DNA of 64,000 nucleotides from Marinifilum caeruleilacunae (GCF_013141825.1 NZ_RZNH01000020.1:33-64032), one strand, 5' to 3'. Counted from the first letter of the stretch, positions 9,734 through 18,737 are shown. Notes: a model not told the origin generated them from the sequence alone. A program made the numbers and translations.

Positions 9734-9922
9734 TCACTTGGAGAGATCATCATCACTCTCCTTTTCTTCTTTTAATCTTCCAGCGTCCTTAAGTGCTTTA
9801 TTCAGAATCCATTCGATTTGACCGTTTGTACTTCGAAATTCATCAACAGCCCATTTTTCGAGCTTCTTAAACATCTCGGGACTTAAACGCAGAACAAATG
9901 ATTTCTTTTTTGTCATATTCAA
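9734..9922 (-). CDS. Arc-like ribbon-helix-helix DNA-binding protein
   Basis: This 62-residue protein begins with SFVLRLSPEMFKKLEKWA followed by RSTNGQIEWILNKAL. That is the beta strand plus two helices of an Arc/MetJ ribbon-helix-helix fold, and an acidic tail follows. Such proteins bind DNA as dimers. It starts 4 bases after the SPFH gene ends and shares its terminator, so it is the second gene of that operon. No toxin-like gene is adjacent, which argues against a toxin-antitoxin pair. Autoregulation of the operon or control of the SPFH partner is a reasonable guess. Confidence 0.85.
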   Translation of the reverse strand: MNMTKKKSFVLRLSPEMFKKLEKWAVDEFRSTNGQIEWILNKALKDAGRLKEEKESDDDLSK

Positions 9923-9926
9923 TCTA

Positions 9927-10781
9927 TTATTGATACAAACTTCCGGTATTTAATACTGGTGTTGCATCCTTATCTGAACAAAGTACTACCATTAAATTGC
10001 TTACCATGGTCGCTTTTTTATCTTCATCCAAATCTACAATATCTTTATCGGCAAGTTCTTCCAAAGCCATTTCAACCATGCTTACCGCACCCTCTACAAT
10101 TTTGTAACGTGCCGCAACTACTGCAGTAGCTTGTTGACGACGTAGCATGGCTCCAGCAATTTCAGAAGCATATGCAAGGTAATTAATTCTTGCTTCCATC
10201 ACTTCAATTCCAGCAATTGCCAATCGGTCGGTTAGTTCCTGCTCCAACAATTCGCAAACTTCGTTTCCACCAGATCTTAAAGTAATTTCGGCCTTTTCAT
10301 CTTCGAAATTATCGTAAGGATATGCGCCAGCCATGTGACGAATTGCCGCCTCCGATTGTATGGAAACAAAGTTCTCATAGTCGTTCACATCAAATGCTGC
10401 TTTATAGGTATCCTTCACTCTCCAAACCAAAACAACACCAATCATGATCGGGTTACCAATTTTATCGTTCACCTTAAGTGGGTCGCTGTCCAGGTTTCTT
10501 GCACGCAAAGATATCTTCTTTTTTACAAATAACGGATTTACCCAGAAAAAACCGTTGCTTAAAATGGTTCCCTTGTAAGCCCCAAAAAGAATTAATACCA
10601 TCGATTGATTTGGATTTACCACCGTAAAACCCGGCAGACAAATCACAAATGTAAAAATGAGGAGCACAAAAATTGGGTTTCTTAGAAAAATGATACCAAG
10701 TACTCCTGCCGATAAAAGCAGAAAACATACAAATACCATTGCAAAACCCGAGATTGCCGAAAAACTTTTTTCCTGTTTCAT
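9927..10781 (-). CDS. SPFH/band-7 membrane protein
   Basis: The 284-residue protein has two closely spaced hydrophobic segments near the N-terminus (about residues 10-52) and then an SPFH (stomatin/prohibitin/flotillin/HflK) domain starting around VNPNQSMVLILFGAYKGT. The segment GIEVMEARINYLAYASEIAGAM and the following QQATAVVAARYKIVEGA helix are characteristic. It should be anchored in the inner membrane and form oligomeric microdomains. It is the first gene of a two-gene operon with a ribbon-helix-helix protein (4-base gap). No NfeD or HflC/HflK partner is adjacent. Its substrate or client is unknown. Confidence 0.9.
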   Translation of the reverse strand: MKQEKSFSAISGFAMVFVCFLLLSAGVLGIIFLRNPIFVLLIFTFVICLPGFTVVNPNQSMVLILFGAYKGTILSNGFFWVNPLFVKKKISLRARNLDSDPLKVNDKIGNPIMIGVVLVWRVKDTYKAAFDVNDYENFVSIQSEAAIRHMAGAYPYDNFEDEKAEITLRSGGNEVCELLEQELTDRLAIAGIEVMEARINYLAYASEIAGAMLRRQQATAVVAARYKIVEGAVSMVEMALEELADKDIVDLDEDKKATMVSNLMVVLCSDKDATPVLNTGSLYQ

Positions 10782-10840
10782 ACTATAATTATTTTGATAT
10801 TATTTTGATATCAATTTACAATTAAATTTTAACACAGGCA

Positions 10841-10870
10841 AAAAAAAATCGGAACGATTATCGCTCCGAT
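10841..10870 (-). terminator. Intrinsic terminator after the 81-residue gene
   Basis: On the minus strand a 10-bp stem (ATCGGA... with one G-U pair) closes a 3-base loop and is followed by eight T residues. It ends the transcript of the small gene at 10876. Confidence 0.85.
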
Positions 10871-10875
10871 TGGAA

Positions 10876-11121
10876 TTAATTCAACATCAACTCCCGTATA
10901 TCCGGGATTCTAAGATCAACATTAAGGGTTGATCGATTAAAAGTTTGTATGCGCTCTACCAATTCACCTGATGCTTTAATTTTGAATTCATCTAATAATT
11001 GGTATAAATCCGATGATTCAAATAGGTTTAGATCCGAAATTGTATCAAGCAAGCTAAGCATCTCGTCAGGTGAAAATAAAACATCATGTTGTAATAAAGA
11101 GTAAATTTCATTCATAGGCAT
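10876..11121 (-). CDS. Small hypothetical protein next to ECF sigma factor
   Basis: I do not recognise this 81-residue protein. It is acidic and predicted mostly helical, with repeated leucine-rich stretches (EMLSLLDTISDLNLF, SDLYQLLDEF) and no signal peptide or membrane segment. An alternative in-frame ATG lies two codons downstream. It follows the sigma-factor gene in the same direction but is separated from it by a strong terminator, so it is probably transcribed on its own or by read-through. It has its own strong terminator, which supports a real gene. It is too short and soluble to be a classic membrane anti-sigma factor. Confidence 0.65.
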   Translation of the reverse strand: MPMNEIYSLLQHDVLFSPDEMLSLLDTISDLNLFESSDLYQLLDEFKIKASGELVERIQTFNRSTLNVDLRIPDIRELMLN

Positions 11122-11180
11122 TTTTTGCTGATTTATTTTACTCTAAAACGCCGCTGAATTTGTTTTAGTATCTCAAAAAC

Positions 11181-11206
11181 AAAAAAAGCCGGAAAATAAT
11201 TCCGGC
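11181..11206 (-). terminator. Intrinsic terminator after the ECF sigma gene
   Basis: GCCGGAA pairs with TTCCGGC around a 5-base loop; on the minus strand it is followed by seven T residues. It lies just beyond the sigma gene stop at 11228. Confidence 0.85.
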
Positions 11207-11227
11207 CTACTAAAATCAAATAAAAAA

Positions 11228-11821
11228 CTACTGAAAAGTTAAACTCATATTTCGCTCTTCGATAATCTTTCTCATGTTAATTAAAGCATATCGCATCCTG
11301 CCCAAAGCTGTGTTAATACTAACATCAGTCTGGTCAGCGATATCTTTAAAACTTAAACCTTTATAGTGTCTTAATATCACCACTTCCCGCTGGTCTGGAG
11401 GCAATTCCTCCACCAATTCCCTGATATCATCATGAATTTGATCCCGAATCAGATCATCTTCACAATTCCCTTCACAAAATTTATTGGAATTGAAGATGTC
11501 CAATTCATAATCATCTTTCGAGAAAGTATTATTTTGCTTTTCTCTCCTGAAATGATCAATGATCAGATTGTGTGCAATTCGTAACACCCAGGCTAAAAAT
11601 TTGCCATTGTCTTGATATTTGCCTAAACGCAAAGATCGGATCACTTTAATAAAAGTGTCCTGAAAGATGTCCTCGCTAAGCTGATGATTTTTTACGATAA
11701 GATAGATGTAGGTATAAATTCTATCCTTATGACGATTGATTAAAATATCAATACTATCATGATTACCATCAATATACTGCTTCACGAGATCATAATCGGT
11801 AGGATTTTGTCTCAACTTCAC
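11228..11821 (-). CDS. ECF-type RNA polymerase sigma factor
   Basis: The 197-residue protein is a sigma-70 family ECF factor. Region 2 is visible as the DIFQDTFIKVIRSL segment and the AWVLRIAHNLIIDHFRRE promoter-melting segment. Region 4 includes LPPDQREVVILRHYKGLSFK followed by the helix-turn-helix ADQTDVSINTALGRMRYAL. The start is a GTG at 11821; no upstream ATG is available before stops. No anti-sigma factor is adjacent, only an unrelated 81-residue gene after a terminator, so control may be transcriptional or through a distant partner. The spacer between regions 2 and 4 is acidic and longer than average. Confidence 0.93.
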   Translation of the reverse strand: MKLRQNPTDYDLVKQYIDGNHDSIDILINRHKDRIYTYIYLIVKNHQLSEDIFQDTFIKVIRSLRLGKYQDNGKFLAWVLRIAHNLIIDHFRREKQNNTFSKDDYELDIFNSNKFCEGNCEDDLIRDQIHDDIRELVEELPPDQREVVILRHYKGLSFKDIADQTDVSINTALGRMRYALINMRKIIEERNMSLTFQ

Positions 11822-11926
11822 AACTATTTATTTTTTAAACAGCGTAAATTTTTTCTATAAGCAGTATCTCCTTTTGTTTGGGTTTATTAATGGTAACTGT
11901 ATGCAATAAACTAATTTTTCCTGAGA

Positions 11927-11957
11927 TTTGAAAATCTTTAGAAGTTAAATAACTTTG
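11927..11957 (+). promoter_or_regulatory. Full consensus Bacteroidota promoter for uvrA
   Basis: TTTG at 11927-11930, 19 bases, then TAACTTTG at 11950-11957. Both boxes and the spacing fit the Bacteroidota primary-sigma consensus (TTTG, 19-21 bases, TAnnTTTG). It predicts a start site near 11964 and a leader of about 50 bases before the uvrA ATG. Confidence 0.75.
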
Positions 11958-12012
11958 GAAATTCATTTTCAAGATATAAATTCAACTCCAATTTGGAGCA
12001 GATATAATACAA

Positions 12013-14796
12013 ATGGCAGAGAAATTTTCAGAAGATTTTATTCATATAAAAGGTGCAAGAGTTCACAATTTAAAGAACATCGATTTAAAGATTCCTCGTA
12101 ATCAGTTTATTGTAATTACGGGACTTTCAGGATCGGGGAAATCTTCGCTTGCATTTGATACTTTATATGCCGAGGGACAAAGAAGATACGTGGAAAGTTT
12201 ATCGGCCTATGCACGCCAGTTTTTGGGCAGGATAGATAAACCTGAGGTTGATTTCATCAAAGGAATACCTCCGGCAATTGCCATTGAACAAAAGGTAAAC
12301 ACCCGAAACCCAAGATCTACTGTAGGAACATCTACCGAGATTTACGACTACCTAAAGCTTTTATTTGCAAGAATTGGGAAAACTTATTCGCCTGTTTCCA
12401 ATACAATGGTAAAGCGTCATAGCATTACCGATGTTGTTAATTTTATTTTACAGCAAAAGGAAGATCTGCCAGTAATGATTTTGGCAGAAATGCTAAATGG
12501 CGAAAGAAGCAAAAAAGAGCAATTGGAGGTATTATCGAAGCAAGGTTTTTCCAGAATAGAAATTGATGGGAAAATTCATAAAATTTTCGATGCCCTCGAA
12601 GCTCCCGAAATTATTCCTGCCGATAAAGCCATTCATATCGTAATCGACCGAATTCGTGTTTCTTCGGATGAAGATACTCAGAACAGGATGGCCGACTCCT
12701 TACAAACTGCATTTTACGAAGGAAAAGGTGAATGTTTGGTCATGTTTGATGGTAAAACACATCGTTTCTCAAATCGCTTCGAAGCCGACGGAATAGAGTT
12801 CGAAGACCCGAATGTCCATACTTTCAGTTTTAACAATCCGGTAGGAGCTTGTCCTAAATGTGAAGGTTTCGGAAAAGTGATTGGAATTGATGAAGATCTT
12901 GTAATTCCTAACAAAACCATGAGTATTTACGATGACGCAGTGGTTTGTTGGAAGGGTGAAAAAATGCAGGAGTGGAAAAACCAATTGATTTATGCAGCCG
13001 ATCAGTTCGATTTTCCGATTCATCGACCTTATTTTGAACTAAGCGATGAGCAAAAACTACTGTTGTGGACCGGAAATCGTCATTTTAAAGGCTTAAATGC
13101 ATTCTTTAAATACCTGGAATCAAAACAATACAAAATCCAATATCGCGTAATGCTATCGAGATACCGTGGTAAAACTACCTGTCCCGATTGTCGCGGAACC
13201 CGATTAAAGAAGGAAGCTGGTTACATTAAAATTGCAGGCAAAAACATTCAGGATTTGGTATTAATGCCAATTGTGGAACTCAACAATTTCTTCCAGGACC
13301 TGGAGCTTAGCAAAACCGAAGAGCAAATTGCAAAAAGACTCTTAGTTGATATTCGAAACAGACTACAATTTCTTTCTGATGTTGGCTTGGGATATCTTAC
13401 CTTAAACCGATTATCGAGTAGTTTATCTGGTGGTGAATCGCAACGAATTAACCTGGCAACCTCATTGGGAAGTAGCCTTGTAGGGTCATTGTATATTCTC
13501 GATGAACCAAGTATTGGCCTTCACTCGCGCGATACCGATTTACTAATTAAAGTATTGAAACAACTTCGAGATCTTGGCAACACGGTAATCGTGGTTGAAC
13601 ATGATGAAGATATAATTCTTGCTGCCGATCATGTGATCGATATTGGTCCACATGCGGGAAGACTTGGTGGTGAGGTAGTATTTCAAGGAGATCTGCTTGA
13701 ATTGAAAAAATCAAACGAAAGTTTAACTTCCCAATACATCTCGCAAGAGAGAAATATTCCTGTTCCTGATAAAAGGAAAAAATGGAACAATTTTATCGAA
13801 ATTGTTGGTGCCAGAGAAAATAACCTAAAGGGTTTAAATATCAAGTTTCCACTTAACGTGATGTCGGTAATTACAGGTGTGAGTGGTTCAGGAAAATCAT
13901 CACTGGTAAAAACCATACTATATCCAGCCTTAAAGAAACACTATGGTGGATATTCCGATAAAAGTGGTCATTTCGACCTTCTGAAAGGGGATTTGCAATT
14001 GGTAAAAAATATCGAGTTTGTCGATCAGAATCCGATTGGTAAATCGTCCCGTTCGAACCCGGTTACCTATCTTAAGGCTTATGATGAAATCAGGAAACTT
14101 TATGCCGATCAGAAAGCATCGCAATATGCAGGTTTTAAGGCATCGCATTTTTCATTTAATATCGATGGCGGAAGATGTGATGAATGCCAGGGAGAAGGGA
14201 TCATTAAGGTTGAAATGCAGTTTATGGCTGATATTTACCTGCAATGCGAAAGCTGTAAAGGCAGAAGGTTTAAAGACGATATTTTAGACATACGTTATAA
14301 GAATAAAAACATTCATGATGTACTGGAAATGACGGTAAATGAAGCCACCGAGTTTTTTAGTGAATCGAAAGGCAATATCGAAAAGAAAATTGCCCAACGT
14401 TTAAAACCATTGGTTGATGTTGGTTTGGGATATGTCAAGCTGGGACAATCGTCGAGTACATTAAGTGGTGGCGAAAGTCAAAGGGTAAAATTGGCTTCTT
14501 TCCTTGCTAAGGAAAAGGCTGAACCTTGTTTGTTTATTTTCGATGAACCAACAACGGGTCTTCATTTTCATGATATCCATAAATTAATGGATGCTTTCAA
14601 TGCCTTAATATCAAGAGGTCACACTTTAATTATTATTGAGCACAATATGGAAATTATTAAGAGTGCCGACTGGTTAATCGATCTTGGTCCTGAAGGAGGT
14701 AATAAAGGAGGTGAAATTGTTTTTGAAGGTACACCAGAGGGTGCTGCTAAATGCAAACAATCATACACAGGAAAATACCTGAAAGAAAAGTTATAA
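12013..14796 (+). CDS. uvrA: Excinuclease ABC subunit A
   Basis: UvrA is the damage-sensing ATPase of nucleotide excision repair and loads UvrB at lesions. The 927-residue protein carries two ABC ATPase halves. The first Walker A is GLSGSGKSSLAFDTLYAEG near residue 36, the second GVSGSGKSSLVKTILYPAL in the C-terminal half. Two ABC signatures (LSGGESQRINLA and LSGGESQRVKLA) are present. Zinc-binding cysteines appear as CPKCEGFG with CPDCRGTR, and CDECQGEG with CESCKGRR. It is a single gene with a consensus promoter and its own terminator. Length is normal for the family. Confidence 0.98.
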   Translation: MAEKFSEDFIHIKGARVHNLKNIDLKIPRNQFIVITGLSGSGKSSLAFDTLYAEGQRRYVESLSAYARQFLGRIDKPEVDFIKGIPPAIAIEQKVNTRNPRSTVGTSTEIYDYLKLLFARIGKTYSPVSNTMVKRHSITDVVNFILQQKEDLPVMILAEMLNGERSKKEQLEVLSKQGFSRIEIDGKIHKIFDALEAPEIIPADKAIHIVIDRIRVSSDEDTQNRMADSLQTAFYEGKGECLVMFDGKTHRFSNRFEADGIEFEDPNVHTFSFNNPVGACPKCEGFGKVIGIDEDLVIPNKTMSIYDDAVVCWKGEKMQEWKNQLIYAADQFDFPIHRPYFELSDEQKLLLWTGNRHFKGLNAFFKYLESKQYKIQYRVMLSRYRGKTTCPDCRGTRLKKEAGYIKIAGKNIQDLVLMPIVELNNFFQDLELSKTEEQIAKRLLVDIRNRLQFLSDVGLGYLTLNRLSSSLSGGESQRINLATSLGSSLVGSLYILDEPSIGLHSRDTDLLIKVLKQLRDLGNTVIVVEHDEDIILAADHVIDIGPHAGRLGGEVVFQGDLLELKKSNESLTSQYISQERNIPVPDKRKKWNNFIEIVGARENNLKGLNIKFPLNVMSVITGVSGSGKSSLVKTILYPALKKHYGGYSDKSGHFDLLKGDLQLVKNIEFVDQNPIGKSSRSNPVTYLKAYDEIRKLYADQKASQYAGFKASHFSFNIDGGRCDECQGEGIIKVEMQFMADIYLQCESCKGRRFKDDILDIRYKNKNIHDVLEMTVNEATEFFSESKGNIEKKIAQRLKPLVDVGLGYVKLGQSSSTLSGGESQRVKLASFLAKEKAEPCLFIFDEPTTGLHFHDIHKLMDAFNALISRGHTLIIIEHNMEIIKSADWLIDLGPEGGNKGGEIVFEGTPEGAAKCKQSYTGKYLKEKL

Positions 14797-14800
14797 TCAA

Positions 14801-14829
14801 AAAAAGGCTCCTTAAAAGGAGCCTTTTTT
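14801..14829 (+). terminator. Bidirectional terminator after uvrA
   Basis: A GGCTCC/GGAGCC stem extends with A-T pairs and is flanked by A5 on the left and T6-7 on the right. It can end both uvrA and the convergent gene at 14842. Confidence 0.9.
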
Positions 14830-14841
14830 ATATCGTGGCAT

Positions 14842-15273
14842 TTACATTTTTAATCCAAATAATATCACAACACAGCCATTCATACTTTTGTCGTAATCTT
14901 CACCGTCGTTAACAAATTTCATAGATATAATTAGTGTTTCCGATTTTTCCAACTCAAAATCATAAGTATTGGCAAATCCAGCCTCCTGATTATCGTAGAG
15001 CACTTCAAAATCCGAGTTAAGAAGCTTAAAATGAATGGGAGGAAGATAATCTTCCCGGCATACTACCATTCTATATTTTTGCCCACCGAAAAAGGCCTTG
15101 TGTAGTTCCACATCCTCATCGATGTTTAAAACAACTCCGTTGTAATTCCCATCATGCATATAACCTTCGAGCATAGGTTTACATTCATTCTTGGCAAATT
15201 CCTTGCATTGCGAAAAAACAGTATTCGAGCTGGAAAAAAAGAATAGAACAGTAATAAATAATAAGATTCTCAT
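14842..15273 (-). CDS. Secreted protein of unknown function
   Basis: I do not recognise this 143-residue protein. It has a clean signal peptide (hydrophobic residues about 3-21, ending near VFSQ) and a mature part predicted as mostly beta. Three cysteines (CKEFAKNECK near the mature start, VVCREDYLPP in the middle) could form disulfides. It starts 16 bases after the lipoprotein gene at 15290, so the two are probably one operon, ending at the bidirectional terminator shared with uvrA. Periplasmic or outer-membrane association is likely. Confidence 0.75.
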   Translation of the reverse strand: MRILLFITVLFFFSSSNTVFSQCKEFAKNECKPMLEGYMHDGNYNGVVLNIDEDVELHKAFFGGQKYRMVVCREDYLPPIHFKLLNSDFEVLYDNQEAGFANTYDFELEKSETLIISMKFVNDGEDYDKSMNGCVVILFGLKM

Positions 15274-15289
15274 GTATAGATTTTAGTTG

Positions 15290-16141
15290 TTAATCGACTA
15301 AGTAATCTCTTATATCGTTTACTTTCAAAATAAGTTGCTCAAAACCCACTAAATTTATTTTATCGTAGAAATCGAGATCTTTATTTTCTGATACAAGCGA
15401 TTTTTCAAATAATCGCTCTAAATGTAATAAATCTTTGTAAATAGGTTGTATCACTGGGTGAGATTGATTCTCGCTAAGTACAGCTTTAACACTTTCGAGT
15501 GACAATTGTTGATCTAATATTCGTTCGATTAAAATCTGGTGCCTTACATCGTTAACCTGTACACTTTGAGTGGCCAAATACAAACTTTCTACCCATCCTC
15601 CAATCATCATTAAGGAAGCAAGCATGTATCTATCCTGCTCCCTTAACTGTTCGTGCGATTCCATATAAATTTCGGAAATAACATCTACGATTAACTCTTT
15701 ATTGGTCAGGTTTTCTTCTAATAATTTGATCTTTTCAGGATCTACAGCCTTTAAAATCCCTAAAGATTCCGCCAGGTTTCGAGCAACGTTTAAATATTCA
15801 ATCGAGGTTTGATATTGTTCATTTAAGCCTGAATAACTTAAATCGGCACAATATACACCCAATGCAATGGCTCTTGAAGTGCTTGTGGAATAACCTGCCA
15901 GGTTTTCGGTAGAGTTTAAAAGATCTTCACGAAATACAACCCCTGTTTTTTTTATCAACAATGAAGTTTCGATTGGACTCGGTAAAACAAAAAAGATTCT
16001 CTTCATCTTATTGGTATTTTCAGCCATAAGCTGATATTCAAGATGATTAGATCTTACCTCTTTTTTTTTCTTATTGGAGGTATTCCAACTGCAAGAAGCA
16101 AAAAGAGCAACAAGTAGGATGCAAATGAAGTGCTTTCTCAT
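15290..16141 (-). CDS. Lipoprotein of unknown function
   Basis: From the ATG at 16141 this is a 283-residue protein; the frame can extend three codons to a TTG, but the ATG gives the natural signal sequence. A lipobox, LFASC with Cys17, predicts a lipoprotein. The mature part is predicted almost entirely helical and includes SRAIALGVYCADLSYSGLNE and MMIGGWVESLYLATQ. This resembles helical lipoproteins common in Bacteroidota whose function is not known. It is the first gene of a probable two-gene operon with the secreted protein at 14842. Confidence 0.78.
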   Translation of the reverse strand: MRKHFICILLVALFASCSWNTSNKKKKEVRSNHLEYQLMAENTNKMKRIFFVLPSPIETSLLIKKTGVVFREDLLNSTENLAGYSTSTSRAIALGVYCADLSYSGLNEQYQTSIEYLNVARNLAESLGILKAVDPEKIKLLEENLTNKELIVDVISEIYMESHEQLREQDRYMLASLMMIGGWVESLYLATQSVQVNDVRHQILIERILDQQLSLESVKAVLSENQSHPVIQPIYKDLLHLERLFEKSLVSENKDLDFYDKINLVGFEQLILKVNDIRDYLVD

Positions 16142-16339
16142 AAATAACAATAACGAGTTAATATTTATAGTCGTATTGAAAATACAATTTTTTATCTATT
16201 CCGTTAGGCGATTTAGGACATTAATTGGCTCCAAACTCCCTGTTCATACAAGAAATAAGTTTAATTATTATTAAAAAAGTATTTTTCATCAAAGACTAAA
16301 TAAGATCGAACTTAGCCTAAGTATAAGCGTAGTTTTTTT

Positions 16340-16347
16340 TAATTTTG
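16340..16347 (+). promoter_or_regulatory. Candidate -7 element (TAATTTTG)
   Basis: TAATTTTG fits TAnnTTTG and lies 21 bases before the ATG at 16369, a leader length typical here. No convincing -33 box. Confidence 0.45.
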
Positions 16348-16368
16348 CGATGAACAAAAGGAATTAAA

Positions 16369-16890
16369 ATGACCGATAAAGCAAAAAAAGCATTACACGA
16401 TAAGCTGGTATCAGGTTTACAATCTTCGGATCCTAAAACTGTTACCGACTCAATTAACCAGTTGAGAGAAGAAGGGCAGTTAGACGACATTGTTATTCTC
16501 TTTGACTTGCTTGTAAAAAGCGATGATGATTCACTAAAAGATACCATTCTTAAATTCCTGGCAGACATTAAGGATAAAAAAGCAGATGCTATTTTTATTG
16601 ATGCCATTTTGAATGAGAAATACAAAAGTATCAGAAAGGATTTAACAGGTATTTGCTGGCAATCGAGCATCGATTTTACAAATCACGTAAGTGTATTTAC
16701 CGATTTATTGGTGGAATCTGATTTTGAAACTGCCTTTGAAGCCTTTACCGTAATTGAGAATTTTACGGGAAAATTGGAAGAAAATAAAAAGATTGAAGAA
16801 CAAGATAAACTGAAAGATGCAATACCAAATGCAGCTGAAGAAGTGAAAGGAATGATTCATGAATGCATTCACATTCTGGATCAATTTTAA
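16369..16890 (+). CDS. HEAT-like helical repeat protein
   Basis: This 173-residue cytoplasmic protein is predicted entirely alpha-helical, with paired helices resembling HEAT repeats: DPKTVTDSINQLREEGQLDD, then the DDSLKDTILKFLADIKDKKA unit and later a similar pair. Such scaffolds mediate protein contacts. It has no catalytic motif, signal peptide or membrane segment. It stands alone between a divergent lipoprotein gene and a convergent flavoprotein gene, with its own promoter-like element and a strong terminator. Function unknown. Confidence 0.8.
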   Translation: MTDKAKKALHDKLVSGLQSSDPKTVTDSINQLREEGQLDDIVILFDLLVKSDDDSLKDTILKFLADIKDKKADAIFIDAILNEKYKSIRKDLTGICWQSSIDFTNHVSVFTDLLVESDFETAFEAFTVIENFTGKLEENKKIEEQDKLKDAIPNAAEEVKGMIHECIHILDQF

Positions 16891-16896
16891 AAAGAA

Positions 16897-16928
16897 AGGC
16901 TGAATCAATTGATTCAGCCTTTTTTATT
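16897..16928 (+). terminator. Intrinsic terminator, probably bidirectional
   Basis: A 24-base nearly perfect palindrome (AGGCTGAATC/GATTCAGCCT) is followed by T6 and then more T residues. It sits between convergent genes, with A-rich sequence on the other side. Confidence 0.9.
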
Positions 16929-16929
16929 T

Positions 16930-17934
16930 TTAGATCATTACATCTTTTTCATTATTCGAAAAGTACTTCATGAACTGAGCTCTTTCGTACATTGCCGAAT
17001 CAGGAATGTTACCATAATTCAGTTTTCCTCTGAACTCATCAACCGATTTGAATTCTTTTCTACTCATCCACTCCGAAATTTCTTCCAGAATTTTTGTTAC
17101 CTGATCGAAACCATGTTCGTAAACTGTAGAACAAATTTGAACAGTTTTAGCTCCTGCCAATAATTGCTTGATAGCCGCTTCGCCACTATGAATACCTGTC
17201 GATGCAGAAACATCCAGGCCTCTGATTTTATCAGTGATCATACCTACCCAACGTAAAGATCTGCGAATATCGCCAGCATTACTTAATACTTCTGCACTTG
17301 TAATATTCATTTCTTCGATATCAATATCAGGCTCATAGAATCGGTTGAATAAAACTACAGAATCGGCACCATCAGCATTTAATCTGTTTGCAACTGAGAA
17401 TAGGTTGGTAAAATACATCCCCAACTTCATCGAAATTGGAATATTTACTTCCTTTTTAACTGCATTAAAAATTTCATAATACAACTGCTCATACTCTGTT
17501 GAGCTCATATTTCTATCGTTAGGAACTACGAATGCATTCAGTTCAATTGCATCGGCACCAGCCTTTTCAATTTCCTTTGCAAAATGAGTCCAATCCGAAG
17601 ATGAAACACAGTTAATACTTGCAATAATAGGAATCGAAACTGCTTCTTTAGCTTCCTTAATTAATGTCAAATAATTTGAAACCGAGTTCCCCTTAATATA
17701 GTTTTGGATGTAGTCCTCAGCTTCAGGGTATCCAACATTTGTAGGATCTTTACTAATCAAATGGCGAGCTTCGTTAGTAATCTGTTCTTCGAATAAAGAT
17801 TTTAGAACAACAGCACCAGCTCCCTTTTCTTCGATAATCTTTATTTTTCTTACCGAATTGGTTAAACCAGAACTACTAACAATCACGGGATTCTTTAGAG
17901 GCAATCCCATATAAGTGGTTTCAAGATTTATCAT
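16930..17934 (-). CDS. Dihydroorotate dehydrogenase-like flavoprotein
   Basis: The 334-residue protein matches the FMN-binding TIM-barrel family of dihydroorotate dehydrogenases. It begins with NLETTYMGLPLKNPVIVSSSGLT, whose opening residues match the class-1 start. It also has IPIIASINCVSSSDWTHFA, AGADAIELNAFVVP, IPISMKLGMYF and a late phosphate-binding STGIHSGEAAIKQLLAGA segment. The usual active-site cysteine/serine loop of PyrD is not obvious, so a role in pyrimidine synthesis is uncertain. This is the family often annotated simply as dihydroorotate-dehydrogenase-like. No pyr genes are nearby. YggS lies upstream with a 96-base gap. Confidence 0.85.
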   Translation of the reverse strand: MINLETTYMGLPLKNPVIVSSSGLTNSVRKIKIIEEKGAGAVVLKSLFEEQITNEARHLISKDPTNVGYPEAEDYIQNYIKGNSVSNYLTLIKEAKEAVSIPIIASINCVSSSDWTHFAKEIEKAGADAIELNAFVVPNDRNMSSTEYEQLYYEIFNAVKKEVNIPISMKLGMYFTNLFSVANRLNADGADSVVLFNRFYEPDIDIEEMNITSAEVLSNAGDIRRSLRWVGMITDKIRGLDVSASTGIHSGEAAIKQLLAGAKTVQICSTVYEHGFDQVTKILEEISEWMSRKEFKSVDEFRGKLNYGNIPDSAMYERAQFMKYFSNNEKDVMI

Positions 17935-17971
17935 AGTATTTTGATTTTATTGTATTTCAAACGTTGACGAA

Positions 17972-17979
17972 CAAATATA
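17972..17979 (-). promoter_or_regulatory. Candidate -7 element (TATATTTG) for the DHOD-like gene
   Basis: On the minus strand TATATTTG fits TAnnTTTG and lies 37 bases before the ATG at 17934. A -33 box was not found. Confidence 0.45.
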
Positions 17980-18030
17980 ATCATTTAAAAATATAATTGC
18001 GATTCATCAACAAAGGACTTTCAGCAATTC

Positions 18031-18708
18031 TTATTTATTTGCATAGTTTCGGGCTCCAAAGATGGTACTACCCACACGAATCATTGAGCTTCCCTCTTCT
18101 ATGGCTAAATTGTAATCGCCTGACATTCCCATCGATATTTCGGCAAACCCATCCTCATCGGCATAGTATTCTTCTTTTAGCGTCGAATAAATGCTTTTAA
18201 GGTTCTTAAATTCCGATCGAATCTGAGTTTCGTCATCGGTATAAGTTGCCATTCCCATCACGCCAACTATGCGAATATTTTGCAGATTTTTATAGTCGTC
18301 AGAATTGAAAATTTCCCTGGCTTCATTAATATCCAAACCAAATTTTGTTTCCTCATCGGCGATATGGAACTGCATTAAACAATCGATTACTCGTTCATTT
18401 TTTGCGGCTTGCTTGTTTATTTCCTTCAGCAACTTAAAACTATCAACAGCATGAATCAAACTCACAAAAGGTGCAATGTATTTTACTTTATTGCTTTGCA
18501 AGTGACCAATCATGTGCCATTTTATATCCTTTGGCAATTCGTTGTATTTCCTTGTTAACTCCTGTGGTTTATTTTCACCAAAAATACGATACCCGCTATT
18601 ATATGCTTCCAAAATATCCTCATTAGGCTTGGTTTTGGACACAGCTACAAGTGTAACATTTTCGGGAATAGTATCTAAAATTTCTTGTATTCTCTGAGGT
18701 ATGCTCAT
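18031..18708 (-). CDS. YggS/PLPBP family pyridoxal-phosphate homeostasis protein
   Basis: This 225-residue protein belongs to the YggS/PROSC (PLPBP) family, which binds pyridoxal 5'-phosphate and buffers the B6 pool rather than catalysing a known reaction. The PLP lysine is Lys25 in VAVSKTKP. Other family marks are FGENKPQEL, WHMIGHLQSNKVK, the VGVMGMATYTDDE segment and the C-terminal GMSGDYNLAIEEGSSMIRVG with FGAR. The length is typical. It is a cytoplasmic single-domain barrel with no ProC or SepF neighbour. It is transcribed in the same direction as the two-component system upstream but separated from it. Confidence 0.95.
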   Translation of the reverse strand: MSIPQRIQEILDTIPENVTLVAVSKTKPNEDILEAYNSGYRIFGENKPQELTRKYNELPKDIKWHMIGHLQSNKVKYIAPFVSLIHAVDSFKLLKEINKQAAKNERVIDCLMQFHIADEETKFGLDINEAREIFNSDDYKNLQNIRIVGVMGMATYTDDETQIRSEFKNLKSIYSTLKEEYYADEDGFAEISMGMSGDYNLAIEEGSSMIRVGSTIFGARNYANK

Positions 18709-18737
18709 ACCAATCTTGTGTTTTGAATTGTAAAATC

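Noticed and set aside
9734-9922. Toxin-antitoxin antitoxin
   Set aside because: Ribbon-helix-helix fold would suit an antitoxin, but the only operon partner is an SPFH membrane protein and no toxin frame is adjacent.
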